From Novosphingobium subterraneum (lineage in GTDB: Bacteria; Pseudomonadota; Alphaproteobacteria; Sphingomonadales; Sphingomonadaceae), in NCBI RefSeq assembly GCF_000807925.1, contig NZ_JRVC01000033.1, positions 23,958 to 87,957 of the forward strand: a DNA stretch of 64,000 nt. The letters run 5' to 3'. The translations under genes and the position numbers were made by a program. Positions 19,045 to 28,059 of the stretch are shown piece after piece (the first letter of the stretch is position 1; every line of letters starts with the position of its first letter). The notes beneath the pieces were generated by a model. It was not told the DNA's origin, made no database searches, and was given only the letters and a program-made list of their open reading frames with translations.

Positions 19045-19893
19045 TCAGCATGGGCACACCTGTCGCTTCGGCCGGCTTCCCGCAACACGCAGTGTCCGGT
19101 CGAGGGCACCGATGTGCACAGCGAGGAAAACAGTCCTCAAACCGCCGCTGCCTATGCAGACAGTTTTGACTTCTGCCCGTTCGACCTCGTTCAGATTGTT
19201 GACGCCATCACGCAGTTTGGAGTCGGCTGGCAGGTATCCGAGCGGTTCACCGCGCCTGTTCACGGCAACAGTGGCACCTTCGCCGTGATCATGTGCCGTC
19301 ACCGACGTGAGGGTGACACCTTCGCCCAGAGCAAGCTTGCGGATTGCAGTCTGGAAGTGCTGTTCCCCTGACAACTGGACGGAATGGACATGGTGATTCT
19401 CAAGCCAGGCCATGTCCGGTCGGGCATCGCCTGGTCCGGTGACCACTGCAATTCGAGGCGCCAGCAGTTGCCCCTTGCCGTCTTCTGCGCCAATGCTGGT
19501 GATCCTGGCAGCAAGCACCGCGTCGGCGTCGGCAATAGCCCTGGCAAGTGCACTCTTTGCGCCGATCCTGCCGATCAGGGTGCCATCCTGCAATGTAACG
19601 ATGAAAGCGCCCGCACAATCCGGATCAGTCTTCACGAGCACATCTGCCTGCGGCTGGCAGCGTTCGATACCTTCCTGGCACTCGGTGGCGCCGAGAAGAG
19701 CGACAGGTGCGTGCCTGACAATTCCGGCACCGTGTAACGCTTGGGCAATGGCCTTTCGCCTGAGCAGCCCGGGCGCTTGTGTAACCGGCCGCTCTGAGCG
19801 TGCGAATAGCGCCACTGCACTTCGTTGGACAAGGTCACATTGCGTGAGGCCTTGCCGCCCCTGCCCCTGCCCTTGCCCTTGCGAACGATGCAA
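19045..19893 (-). CDS. Hypothetical protein with two HIRAN-like repeats
   Basis: A frame of 282 codons. The C-terminal 110 residues look like a HIRAN domain: SGEQHFQTAIRKLALGEG, then TVAVNRRGEPLGYLPADSK. A second, more diverged unit precedes it: GATECQEGIERC, then AFIVTLQDGTLIGRIGAKSA. HIRAN domains occur in DNA-repair helicases and as stand-alone bacterial proteins, and bind DNA ends or damaged DNA. The N-terminal 40 residues are a low-complexity Gln-Gly stretch encoded by a hexanucleotide repeat, so the true start is uncertain. It could have a start in another frame with a shift near 19700. Confidence 0.55.
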   Translation of the reverse strand: MHRSQGQGQGQGRQGLTQCDLVQRSAVALFARSERPVTQAPGLLRRKAIAQALHGAGIVRHAPVALLGATECQEGIERCQPQADVLVKTDPDCAGAFIVTLQDGTLIGRIGAKSALARAIADADAVLAARITSIGAEDGKGQLLAPRIAVVTGPGDARPDMAWLENHHVHSVQLSGEQHFQTAIRKLALGEGVTLTSVTAHDHGEGATVAVNRRGEPLGYLPADSKLRDGVNNLNEVERAEVKTVCIGSGGLRTVFLAVHIGALDRTLRVAGSRPKRQVCPC

Positions 19894-21263
19894 TCAGCTA
19901 AACTCTTCCAGGAGCTCATTTTTACCGCGGGCAGATCCTGGCAAGACGGTTATTGGACCCAGGCTGGCAAGTCCGTGTGCTGGATCACAACGCGCCGCTC
20001 CATCGCATGATCTGGCACGCACTTTCCCGATGAGCGCAGGTGTGTCTGTATCGTGCAAGAGGCTGCATGGGCTGTGAAGATTGCCCTTTGCCCGGACAAC
20101 GCCATTCAAACACCAGGATCAGATGGCAGAGCTCGGGAGGCGGATGGATGCCGAAGGTCGAGCGCCCATCGAGGAACTTGCTGAGGCTGCCATTGTCTCG
20201 CGATGCGATGAGGGCATTGCCGCGCTGTTCCCTCAGATGGCGGCATCAAGATGAATACGCGTTATCGGGGAGCAGATGCTGGAGCACAATGACAACGAGG
20301 CGGTATCCCGCCGCTCCATAACGCTGGAGATTCTCGGCTCTGCGAGCCGTGATCGCGTTGTCCGCCTGCCAGCTCTGGCTGCCTGACCCGAACCCGGTCC
20401 CGGCGTGAAGCGACAGTCCTTGCGCCACCTTGCGGGACACGACGGTCATCACGCCGCAGGTGCAAACGAAATTCGGAAGGCATTCGGCAGAACCGCAGCG
20501 CTGATGCGTTCGGCAAAGCCGCAATGCCCTCCTGCCAACCGTGTCTAGGCAAGTGCCCCTAAGATCGCGTTAACGATGCAGCAACCATAAACTCCTGCCT
20601 TGGCAGTGCTGCTGGTGGCTGCCTGAGAACCGAATTCGCCACCAGGCTGGGTGCTATCGATCATCCAATCCGACATCAGCCCCGGGTCGTTCATCGGCAT
20701 GGCCTGGCTAAAGACTTCGGGAGTTGAACGATAGGGGCGGTTCCTGCTCAGGCGCGGTGTGACCTGCGCTGACTTGGCTTTACCAGGCGCTTGACCGATG
20801 CCCGGCGGCGGCTCCTCGAACCGTTCTTTTCACCGCCATTCATGTTTGGCGCATCGGCATGAATAGCCCGTACTGCAGATCAACGAGGCCATCCTCTTCT
20901 TGCTGCACCGTGGACCGCCATGATGATTTACCGCACTGGTTTGCGTCCCTCGCAACGGTTGGGTCGCTGCTCCATCTGCGGCGGTTTTCAAGGCCTATGT
21001 TGCGAGCAAGCGCGCAAATGGACCGAGACAGAGGGCCGTGTGTGCTGGCTGCCATAGCCGGTGGCGCACCCTTCGCTGGCCGATGGCGGTCATGCTCAAT
21101 GCAAGCCCAGAGATGCCCTGCACCCGCCTCGCAAGGACTTCTTGCAAAACCTGGCAAGGGCAATTGCTTGGTTGATCATGGTTTCAATCCTGCAATCTGC
21201 CCGACGCGTGGCAGGAGCCTCAAGCCTTGCAGATAAATCCAGATCGGGCCGAGAAGACCACAG
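19894..21263. other. Long stretch without a recognisable gene
   Basis: About 1.37 kb. Several short open frames occur on both strands, for example 20246-20524 on the minus strand, but none has a family motif or a clear ribosome site. It may be decayed sequence. Confidence 0.4.
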
Positions 21264-21296
21264 AAAATGGGGAGGACAGCGCCGCTGGCCTCCCCA
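21264..21296 (-). terminator. Rho-independent terminator of the outer-membrane protein gene
   Basis: Downstream of the minus-strand stop at 21317. The stem is TGGGGAGG with CCTCCCCA, and the region between them pairs further through CAGC and GCTG. On the minus strand the hairpin is followed by TTTT at 21267-21264. Confidence 0.85.
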
Positions 21297-21316
21297 GTCC
21301 GTTCACTCAGGAGTGA

Positions 21317-21883
21317 TCAGAAGCGCAGGCCGACGCCTGCGAGCACCTGGTTGCGCGAGAAGTTGGATTCGTAGTTCGAGTAACGGTACTCGAGCAGGCC
21401 GTAGCTGTTGCCACCGAGGCCGAGCTGAGCGCCCAGGCCAAGGCGCACGCCATCACCGTTCTCGCCATCCTTGAAGCCGTTGAGCTCACCCTTGATGCGG
21501 GCGTTCGTGTAGCCAACCTTGCCATAGAGATTCAGCTTCGGGTTGACCGCGGCAGTCACGCGAGCACCGACGTAGAGGTCACGGCCGGTCGAAATCACCG
21601 CGCGATCGACGCCATCGTCATAAACGTACTTGGTCGACGAGTCCGAGACTTCAGCGTCAACGCCGAAGGCGACGTTGCCGGTGGTCGGAATGTCATAGCC
21701 GAGAGCCAGGCCAAAACCGACACCGTCTTCGCTGTACGTGCCAAGGCCCAAGTCATTCAGGTCGAGCGAGACGCGATCCCAGCCAACAAGCACTTCGGTG
21801 CGGACGCCCGAGGGAGCCTCGGCAAACGCAGGCGTGGCGCAAGCTGCAACAACGGCTGCGAGCGCGATCGTGATCTTCTTCAT
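21317..21883 (-). CDS. Outer-membrane beta-barrel protein
   Basis: A 188-aa protein. The N-terminus MKKITIALAAVVAACATPAFA is a signal peptide with an AFA cleavage site after about residue 21. The mature part has alternating polar and aromatic/hydrophobic strands rich in Gly, Asn and Tyr, such as YGLLEYRYSNYESNF, and ends LAGVGLRF with the terminal Phe typical of barrel assembly signals. It resembles the OmpA-like/opacity porin families (eight strands). The start at 21883 follows GGGGA; an in-frame ATG at 21895 is too close to that site. A strong terminator follows, so it is monocistronic. Confidence 0.9.
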   Translation of the reverse strand: MKKITIALAAVVAACATPAFAEAPSGVRTEVLVGWDRVSLDLNDLGLGTYSEDGVGFGLALGYDIPTTGNVAFGVDAEVSDSSTKYVYDDGVDRAVISTGRDLYVGARVTAAVNPKLNLYGKVGYTNARIKGELNGFKDGENGDGVRLGLGAQLGLGGNSYGLLEYRYSNYESNFSRNQVLAGVGLRF

Positions 21884-22831
21884 GATGTTCCCCATTCTTG
21901 CATATCGCGGTTCTGATTGCGTTTTTCCGAGACCGCGGCGGCGCGCCCATCTGAGGATTGTCCGGCTGGGACAACCGCAAAGTGGGGCATGCGATGTCGC
22001 GAAAAAACAACGTGTTGCCGCAATGCAACAAAAATCGCGATGCCATCGGGACACGAAAGCTGCTTGCGAGAAAATCACACCAGGGTCGCAGAAATGTGCG
22101 CTTGCTCACTTGAACGGCCTCGAGCGACAGACGGGCCAGGTTCCCGGTAACCAACCGGTTTCCTGCATCCCGCCCGAATACTGGGACCTGGGCGGCATCC
22201 TGTGGACTGGCGCCCTCCGGCCGCCGTTCGGTCCGCACACTCATGGTGACAATGAACTGGCGACCCTTGCCGCCCTTCTTGCCCAATCCGGCCTTCGCTG
22301 GCGGGACCGAGGCTTGCGGTGGTGTCTTGCGCGGTTTGCCAACCAGCGCCTCGATCGCGGGTATCGGTGCTGACATCCGCGCAGTTGGCGCACGATGCGC
22401 AGGCAAAGGCCTGCTCCAGGCAACTTCGCGGCGGCTATGAAAAAGGGTGATGGAGCCATCCACTGGATGCATCGGGACCAGATTTACCGCGCAACCCATT
22501 CCTGCCAAATCTGCAAGCAGTTAAGCACAGACACCAATCGCGGTCCCCGGGTATGGTTGTGGTTGGGTACGACGATTTTCAGGGTCTTGCATGAGCGGAA
22601 GCAATTTCCGAATTTTATTGAATTTCTCGGTCTCCTGACGACATGATCATATCGTGGACATGCTTATACTCGCGCATTGTCCAACCATTTATTAACCTTG
22701 TTTTTCCGGTTTTTGAATAAATCCGCAGCCGATCATCCTTGCGGATAAGGAAGGGCTGGTCCTGCAAGTCAGCGTGCGCTAGAAGTTCACGAATTATTCG
22801 GGGCTGCAATGCACAAAGGGAGCTGACTGAA
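21884..22831. other. Long upstream region, no recognisable gene
   Basis: About 950 bases between two divergent genes. It must carry the promoters of the barrel protein and of the MucR regulator. The last 300 bases before 22832 are A/T-rich compared with the neighbourhood. Confidence 0.4.
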
Positions 22832-23305
22832 ATGCAAGATGATCTTGCCAATCGCGAAACGCTTGTCACACTGACGTCGGATATTGTCTCCGCTCACGTG
22901 AGCAACAACAGCGTCGCAGTGGGCGACCTCCCTGCGCTTATCGCCAACGTCTACAACGCTCTTGCAGGTCTCGACAAGCCTGAGGAGGTACACGAATCCC
23001 TTCCTGAGCCTGCGGTTTCGGTTCGGGCATCTGTCAAGAACGACTACATCGTGTGCCTTGAAGACGGCAAGAAGATGAAGATGCTCAAGCGCCATCTGGC
23101 GAACCGTTACAACATGACGCCCGAACAATATCGTGCGCGCTGGAACCTGCCTGCCGATTATCCGATGGTGGCGCCGGCATATGCCGAAAAGCGCCGGGAA
23201 CTCGCCAAGGCGATCGGGCTGGGGCGCAAGCCCGGAACCAAGGTCGTCAAACCGGTGGCCAAGCGTGGCCGCAAGCCTGCGAAGCCTGAAGCGGCACAGC
23301 CCTGA
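22832..23305 (+). CDS. MucR/Ros family transcriptional regulator
   Basis: A 157-aa protein matching MucR/Ros regulators of alphaproteobacteria. The zinc-finger-like DNA-binding core reads IVCLEDGKKMKMLKRHL, followed by MTPEQYRARWNL, DYPMVAPAYAEKRRELAK and IGLG, then a basic Lys/Pro-rich tail. At the second zinc-ligand position there is Asp instead of Cys, as in several MucR proteins. MucR proteins control exopolysaccharide synthesis and cell-surface genes, so the exopolysaccharide cluster 33 kb to the right is a possible target. The start at 22832 has an AAAGGGAG site; the longer frame upstream is not conserved. Confidence 0.92.
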   Translation: MQDDLANRETLVTLTSDIVSAHVSNNSVAVGDLPALIANVYNALAGLDKPEEVHESLPEPAVSVRASVKNDYIVCLEDGKKMKMLKRHLANRYNMTPEQYRARWNLPADYPMVAPAYAEKRRELAKAIGLGRKPGTKVVKPVAKRGRKPAKPEAAQP

Positions 23306-23794
23306 CGCACTAAGCAGGCGACTTGCCTGTCGGGGCTCACGGATGAGATAGCTGCCCTGTTCTCTTGCGTTTCGCGAGACAGCAGAAGTGTCCGAGCCCC
23401 AGGTGTGTCACATCGGGCCCGAACTGCGCCAGCTGACCGCGGCAAGCCTTCGGGGGAGGACCTTGGGGCAAGGAACGCGCGCTCGCAGCGTGTAATCCTG
23501 GCTCGCTCCGCCTTGCGCGTAATGTCCCGGTTGGGCGTCTGTCTCGGGTGCGTCCCTCAGGCCTGCGCGAATGAAGTGGCTGGTTTCACCCGCCTTTGCT
23601 TGTCAGGCAGTTGCAACGCCCAAACGGCAAGCTCAAACCCCACTATGTGAGGTTTTGGGGGCATGGTCTCCGGCATTGTGCCGGGTCCGACAGGGTGCCT
23701 GCATCTCGACAGTAAAGAGACACTGGGCACGCCAAACCACCTGGGCGGCACGCCGTGTGGCAAGGGTTGGGCGAGCGTGCGCATCCCATGGCCG
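23306..23794. other. No recognisable gene
   Basis: About 490 bases downstream of the MucR gene. The open frames seen in the right part are read-through past the end of the adjacent rmlB fragment. Confidence 0.4.
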
Positions 23795-24124
23795 GAACAT
23801 GCGCGCGGCCTTGAGCAGGCTGCTGGTGCCGATCACATTCGTCTCGATGAAGGCGTCGGGCCCCGTGATCGAGCGATCGATGTGGCTTTCAGCGACAAAA
23901 TGGACGAGCGTTGCCACACCTTGCTCGCGCAGCAGCTTCTCGACAAGCGCTGTGTCGCCAATGTCACCGACGACGAGGTCAGTCTGCTCGACATCGGCAA
24001 TGGTCGAACGGTTGCGGGCATAGGTCAGGCAATCGAGCACGATGATCGTATCGTCGGGATTTTGCTTGCTACAATAGCGAACGAAGTTGCCGCCAATGAA
24101 GCCGACACCGCCAGTAACAAGCAT
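23795..24124 (-). pseudogene. rmlB: dTDP-glucose 4,6-dehydratase fragment
   Basis: The N-terminal third of an extended short-chain dehydrogenase of the RmlB type: MLVTGGVGFIGGNFV (nucleotide-binding Gly motif), LDCLTYARN, LVVGDIGDTALV, LVHFVAESHIDRSI, and IETNVIGTSSLL. Homology ends after about 110 residues near base 23800; a full enzyme has about 350 residues, and the catalytic Tyr-x-x-x-Lys is missing. The open frame continues 50 codons into unrelated sequence. It suggests the replicon once carried a dTDP-rhamnose pathway gene. Confidence 0.8.
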
Positions 24125-24142
24125 GTTAGCCAAGAGCTTTTC

Positions 24143-24918
24143 CTCTTTCAACATCATCCTGAGATGGGCGTTCCAGTGGATATGACCGGCACCCTGATCA
24201 CGCGGGTTGCCGATATTTCGAGCGCCGAGCAGGACGGCTGCCGTACTAGCGGGGGCTTGGCTGGCCATCGAGCAGGTCCAGGAAGGCACTGGCCCCGCGC
24301 AGCGGCGATGTCTGTCGAAGCACCTGGGCGGCGCACCTGTTATCATTGCGTGCCAGCGCCATAACACCCCCTGCCACGGCCGAAGCTTCTGCTATTGCTT
24401 GGCGTCAGAATACTCATAATGCCTGACGCTGCCGACAAAGTCGGTCGCGGGGCAGCCGGAATGACGCGGTACATCGGAACTGGCATCGCCTTTCATGCGA
24501 CGTTGCGATCCTCGTGCGACTACGCGAGCCGGGCAAGGGCCAAGTGCGAACGGCCTTGCCGTATCGCGGCAAGCGGCGGCCCCTGAGAACTTGAAATCCT
24601 GCTCCAGCAAGCTATCGTCAAGTGTCTGCTCGATCTTCGTCGTGAGAGTGGATCCGCCAGAACCGGCGGTCGAACACGGGCTCCGACTCCGTCGGGTGGC
24701 CTGCGAAATACAACACCCATGGGGAATACGCGGGGCGCGTTTTCCCTGTGTTCACGCGCGACGAACCGCCCGGCTCGTCGCGAGGACGAGTCGTGCAAAT
24801 GCTTCTTCGGCAATGTCGCGAGGCTTGCGGCCGCGCGGACACTACGGATCAGCACCTTTACGGACAGGTGCCGTTTGGCTGGCGTCCGCTGGTGATTTCC
24901 TCGACCAAAGAGACTATC
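24143..24918. other. No recognisable gene
   Basis: About 775 bases. The frame of the transposase-like gene stays open up to 24748, but the conserved part begins near 24919. No inverted repeat belonging to the transposase pair was spotted. Confidence 0.4.
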
Positions 24919-25860
24919 GTGGGGACAAGCCTCGACCTGTTCAATCAGGTCTTTCCCGATGATGCTGCCTGTCTCCGCCATGTCTTCGACATGCGCTTTG
25001 GCCAGGGCCATCCCTGCCCGAAGTGCGGTCGGCCCGCCCGCTGGTCAAGACGCAAGGGTCGCTCGTGCTTCACCGCGCGGTGTTGCAGCAACGCGGAGAT
25101 CTATCCCTTGGCGGGCACCTTGTTTGGTCACAGTCGCTTACCCTTGCGCGATCTCTTCCTGGTCCTCCTGCATTTCACAAATTCCAAGGTCGGGTTTTCC
25201 GCATCGCTCACCCGCCGCCTGCTCGGCATTTCCCATCCCGCCGCTTTCACGCTGTGCGACCGGATCCGCTGCCACCTCGCCATGTTGACCGGTCGCAACC
25301 GCATCGGCGGTCCTGGCCAGCAGGTCTTTATCGACGAGGCCTTGCTGCGCGGCGTCCTGACCACGGGCAACCGGCCCAACAAGGCCAGTCTGGTTGCCCT
25401 GTGTACGCGTCAGGACCTGTTGACGGCGATTGTGCCTGACAGGCGCGCAGCGACGCTCGTCGCGTTGATCGAACACGTCGTCAGGCCTGGATCCATACTC
25501 GTGACCGACGGCTTTGCCGGCTATCGCGGCCTGCACCGGCGAGGGTGGCATCATGAGGTCGTCAATCATCATCGCAGGATCTGGGTCAATAGCAACGGAG
25601 CCTGCCAGGCCCAGGTCGAGACTTACTGGTGGCATCTCAAGCGCACCTTGCGCCTGACGTACCTGCGAATAGACCGTGAGAATGCATGGAAATACATAAA
25701 CGCGTTCAATTTTGTCTATAACAGGCGAACGAGGAGCCGCGAGACCTTCTGGGATGCAGTGTCGCACTTTCCTGCCTTCCCGGACGATCCCAGGGCCTAT
25801 CTGGAGATGGACCTCGAACTCGGCCTGATGCCGGCATTGCAACTCGACGAGGGCCATTGA
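24919..25860 (+). CDS. IS1595/ISXO2-like transposase
   Basis: A 313-aa protein. It starts with the ISXO2-type N-terminus LDLFNQVFPDDAACLRHVF, followed by a zinc ribbon (CPKCGRP with CC further on). The DDE nuclease core has IDEALLRG, VTDGFAGYRG and VETYWWHLKRTLR. It ends NFVYNRR and FWDAVSHFP. The GTG start at 24919 was chosen from the family N-terminus; an ATG at 24748 gives 57 further residues without conservation. A second, related gene begins 2 bases after its stop. No flanking inverted repeats were found, so a domesticated transposase is possible. Confidence 0.82.
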   Translation: MGTSLDLFNQVFPDDAACLRHVFDMRFGQGHPCPKCGRPARWSRRKGRSCFTARCCSNAEIYPLAGTLFGHSRLPLRDLFLVLLHFTNSKVGFSASLTRRLLGISHPAAFTLCDRIRCHLAMLTGRNRIGGPGQQVFIDEALLRGVLTTGNRPNKASLVALCTRQDLLTAIVPDRRAATLVALIEHVVRPGSILVTDGFAGYRGLHRRGWHHEVVNHHRRIWVNSNGACQAQVETYWWHLKRTLRLTYLRIDRENAWKYINAFNFVYNRRTRSRETFWDAVSHFPAFPDDPRAYLEMDLELGLMPALQLDEGH

Positions 25861-25861
25861 C

Positions 25862-26815
25862 GTGGCACAAGCAGCGGCTTGCCCATCTTTACAGGGGATC
25901 GCGGAGCTGCGCCCCGTCAGCGCACCTCGCCACCGCAGCGGCACCAGTTTTCGTCAGGTCGAGCAATGCCTGGGCAGCGAGGAGGCAATAGTCGCCCATC
26001 TGTTCAGGTGTCGCGAGAAAGAGCTAAGCCTGTGCCCGACATGCGCAAGGCCGGTCAAACTCGTGCCCACGAAAAGAATTGGCACGTATTCAGGCACGTG
26101 CTGCCAGGCCTTCCACCGGATCGTGACAATGGACACGTTGTTCGAACGCAGCACCTGGCCTCTCACGTCATGGATAATGGCGATGGTCTACTTCGCAAAC
26201 TCCCGTAGCGGGATTTCCCGCGCCTTCCTTCAAACCATGTTCGGCCTGACCGGGGGCAGCGCCCATATCATCTGCAAACGCATTCGACAGCACATGGCTC
26301 TGCTCGAGGATGAAAGGCAAGTGGGTGGGCCGAGCGAACCCGTCGGCCTGTCATTCCAGCGGATAAAAGGGGCGCGAGGCAGTCGTATCCAATCGCGTAG
26401 CGTGCTGGTCATGGCAATTCACGACGCATCCCATGTCGTACCGGTCGTTGTTGCAGATCGCAGGCCCTCGACGATCCATCCTATCGTCCGGGCAAAGGTG
26501 CGGCCCGGGTCGATCCTGGTCTATCGCGACCGCATCGAGCATGCGCGCCTCAACCAGTTTCGGTCGAACTGGGGACTGGCACGCTCGTTCGCGATCGAGC
26601 CCGCCTCCCGGTATTCCGGGATCGACAACGCCATACTTGTCTTCTGGATGCATTTCCGCAGGGTCATGGCAGCTGGGCACGGCCATTTCGCAAGAGGCAA
26701 CCTGTGGCTCTATCTCGGAGAATTTGCCTTCCGTTTCAATCGCCGCTCCGAACCGGACCAGATCTTCTGGGACATGGTCTCGCACTTTCCTCCGGTCGTC
26801 GGGCGTGGAGCATGA
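25862..26815 (+). CDS. Catalytically degenerate IS1595-like paralog
   Basis: A 317-aa protein that aligns with the gene before it along its length: CPTCARP, VYFANSRSGISRAFL against LHFTNSKVGFSASLT, RIRQHMALL against RIRCHLAML, VRPGSILV in both, and FWDMVSHFP against FWDAVSHFP. The three catalytic positions are lost: IDEALLRG reads LSFQRIKG, VTDGFAGY reads VYRDRIEH, and VETYWWH reads ILVFWMH. The frame is fully open, so it is maintained as a protein. The GTG start 2 bases after the upstream stop implies coupling. It ends 6 bases before the convergent lptA stop, which leaves no room for an element end. A regulatory or structural partner of the active transposase is an inference. Confidence 0.75.
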   Translation: MAQAAACPSLQGIAELRPVSAPRHRSGTSFRQVEQCLGSEEAIVAHLFRCREKELSLCPTCARPVKLVPTKRIGTYSGTCCQAFHRIVTMDTLFERSTWPLTSWIMAMVYFANSRSGISRAFLQTMFGLTGGSAHIICKRIRQHMALLEDERQVGGPSEPVGLSFQRIKGARGSRIQSRSVLVMAIHDASHVVPVVVADRRPSTIHPIVRAKVRPGSILVYRDRIEHARLNQFRSNWGLARSFAIEPASRYSGIDNAILVFWMHFRRVMAAGHGHFARGNLWLYLGEFAFRFNRRSEPDQIFWDMVSHFPPVVGRGA

Positions 26816-26821
26816 AGCTGA

Positions 26822-27379
26822 TCAGTTCCTGCGTTTGACGTTGAAAGTTCCGCTGACGCGGCCGCCGCTACCGCCACCTGATCGCCCGTCGACGCTCGAA
26901 AGGCCAGAATCGAGATCGATGACCAGGCGCCCGCCGTTCAACGTATCGCCGTTGCGACGGAGCGCCACGTTCCCTGTCATGGTGATGATGTTGCGGTTGA
27001 AGTCGTAGACGGCAACATCGCCGCGCGCACTTTCACCTCCACGGTTGACCATGACACCTCCTGTCGCATCGATCCTGTCGATCTGGATGTCGCCGGCATT
27101 CCTGTAGGCAACGGTTGTCCGGGCGGCCTGCATGCGCAAATCCGACTGGGTGATGTCGACGTTGCCGGACAGGACGACGCGCTTTGTCTTGTCCTGCACC
27201 TCGATGCGATCTGCCGCGTAGTTCACAGGCGCATTGCTGTCATGTCCCGAGATGCCCTGCGCCCAAAGATGCTGACCACCCGCCATGAGCGCGGCCGACG
27301 CGGCAAAACCGATAGCGGCCCAGCGCAGCGGACGGGCCGAACGAATGATCTCGCGCGTTGTCAGGGGATACTTGGTCAT
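26822..27379 (-). CDS. lptA: LptA, periplasmic lipopolysaccharide transport protein
   Basis: A 185-aa protein of the OstA/LptA family. A signal/anchor segment lies at about residues 18-40 (WAAIGFAASAALMAGG, ending LWAQG). The mature part carries the beta-jellyroll repeats: ADRIEVQDKTKRVVLSGNV, ARGDVAVYDFNRNIITMTGNV, and NGGRLVIDLDSG. LptA bridges the periplasm in the Lpt complex and carries lipopolysaccharide from LptC to LptD. The start at 27379 has AGGA 5 bases upstream; the alternative 27394 overlaps the lptC stop (ATGA). lptB, usually the next gene in sphingomonads, is absent; a transposase-like gene converges instead. Confidence 0.88.
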   Translation of the reverse strand: MTKYPLTTREIIRSARPLRWAAIGFAASAALMAGGQHLWAQGISGHDSNAPVNYAADRIEVQDKTKRVVLSGNVDITQSDLRMQAARTTVAYRNAGDIQIDRIDATGGVMVNRGGESARGDVAVYDFNRNIITMTGNVALRRNGDTLNGGRLVIDLDSGLSSVDGRSGGGSGGRVSGTFNVKRRN

Positions 27380-27390
27380 CGGTGTCCTGC

Positions 27391-28035
27391 TCATGGCATT
27401 TGCATCCTGCCCGGTACCATGCGGAGGCGGGCATTACCCTCGAGCGCAACCGTACGCTCGTTCAGATTGGCGCTAATCCGATCGGCGGAAAAGGTCCCGG
27501 CAGGAATGCGCCCTTCGACAGGCCCGCGACTCTTGAGGGTTTTGCTGCCAAGATCGATGTCGACGTTCGTCGCAGTCATGCGATAGCCGTCCGAAGTCTG
27601 GACATTGATCGGGCCTGCGATATCCACGATCTCCTTCCCGAAATCGTAGTTGCCTCTGCTCGCAGTGAGCAAGGCCGGGCCATTGTCCAGCATGATCCGC
27701 GCGGTCAGTTGATCCAGCTCGATCATGGGCTGCGCCTTGGTTCGTTGGACTGCCGAGCCTGCGGTGATCGAAAAATTGCGACCGTCATCATCCTGCCCGC
27801 GATACATGGCACTCGAAACCTGCATGCGTTCATTGACCATCGCAACCTTGCGACGATCCAGCAGGAAACTGATTTCGCCGCGTGGCGAAAGCGGCGTAAT
27901 GATCATGACAGCCAGCAGAGCGCCGACCAGCGCTGGCAAGCCGCGCGCGAGAAAATGGACAAGACGGTCATGAAAGCCGCCCGGCGCTGCAAAGCTGCGA
28001 CGCTGTGTGCGAATCGTGTCTGCCGCGACAGTCAT
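27391..28035 (-). CDS. lptC: LptC, lipopolysaccharide export protein
   Basis: A 214-aa protein. One membrane segment lies at about residues 32-50 (LPALVGALLAVMIITPL), followed by a periplasmic jellyroll domain with GRNFSITAGSAVQ, YDFGKEIVDIAG, GYRMTATNVDIDLGSK and LEGNARLRM. LptC anchors LptA to the inner-membrane LptBFG transporter. The stop overlaps an ATG of lptA, and ribonuclease D lies 24 bases upstream, the standard order in sphingomonads. Confidence 0.9.
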   Translation of the reverse strand: MTVAADTIRTQRRSFAAPGGFHDRLVHFLARGLPALVGALLAVMIITPLSPRGEISFLLDRRKVAMVNERMQVSSAMYRGQDDDGRNFSITAGSAVQRTKAQPMIELDQLTARIMLDNGPALLTASRGNYDFGKEIVDIAGPINVQTSDGYRMTATNVDIDLGSKTLKSRGPVEGRIPAGTFSADRISANLNERTVALEGNARLRMVPGRMQMP

Positions 28036-28059
28036 CGCCCGCCCTTGTCCTTTGCCACT

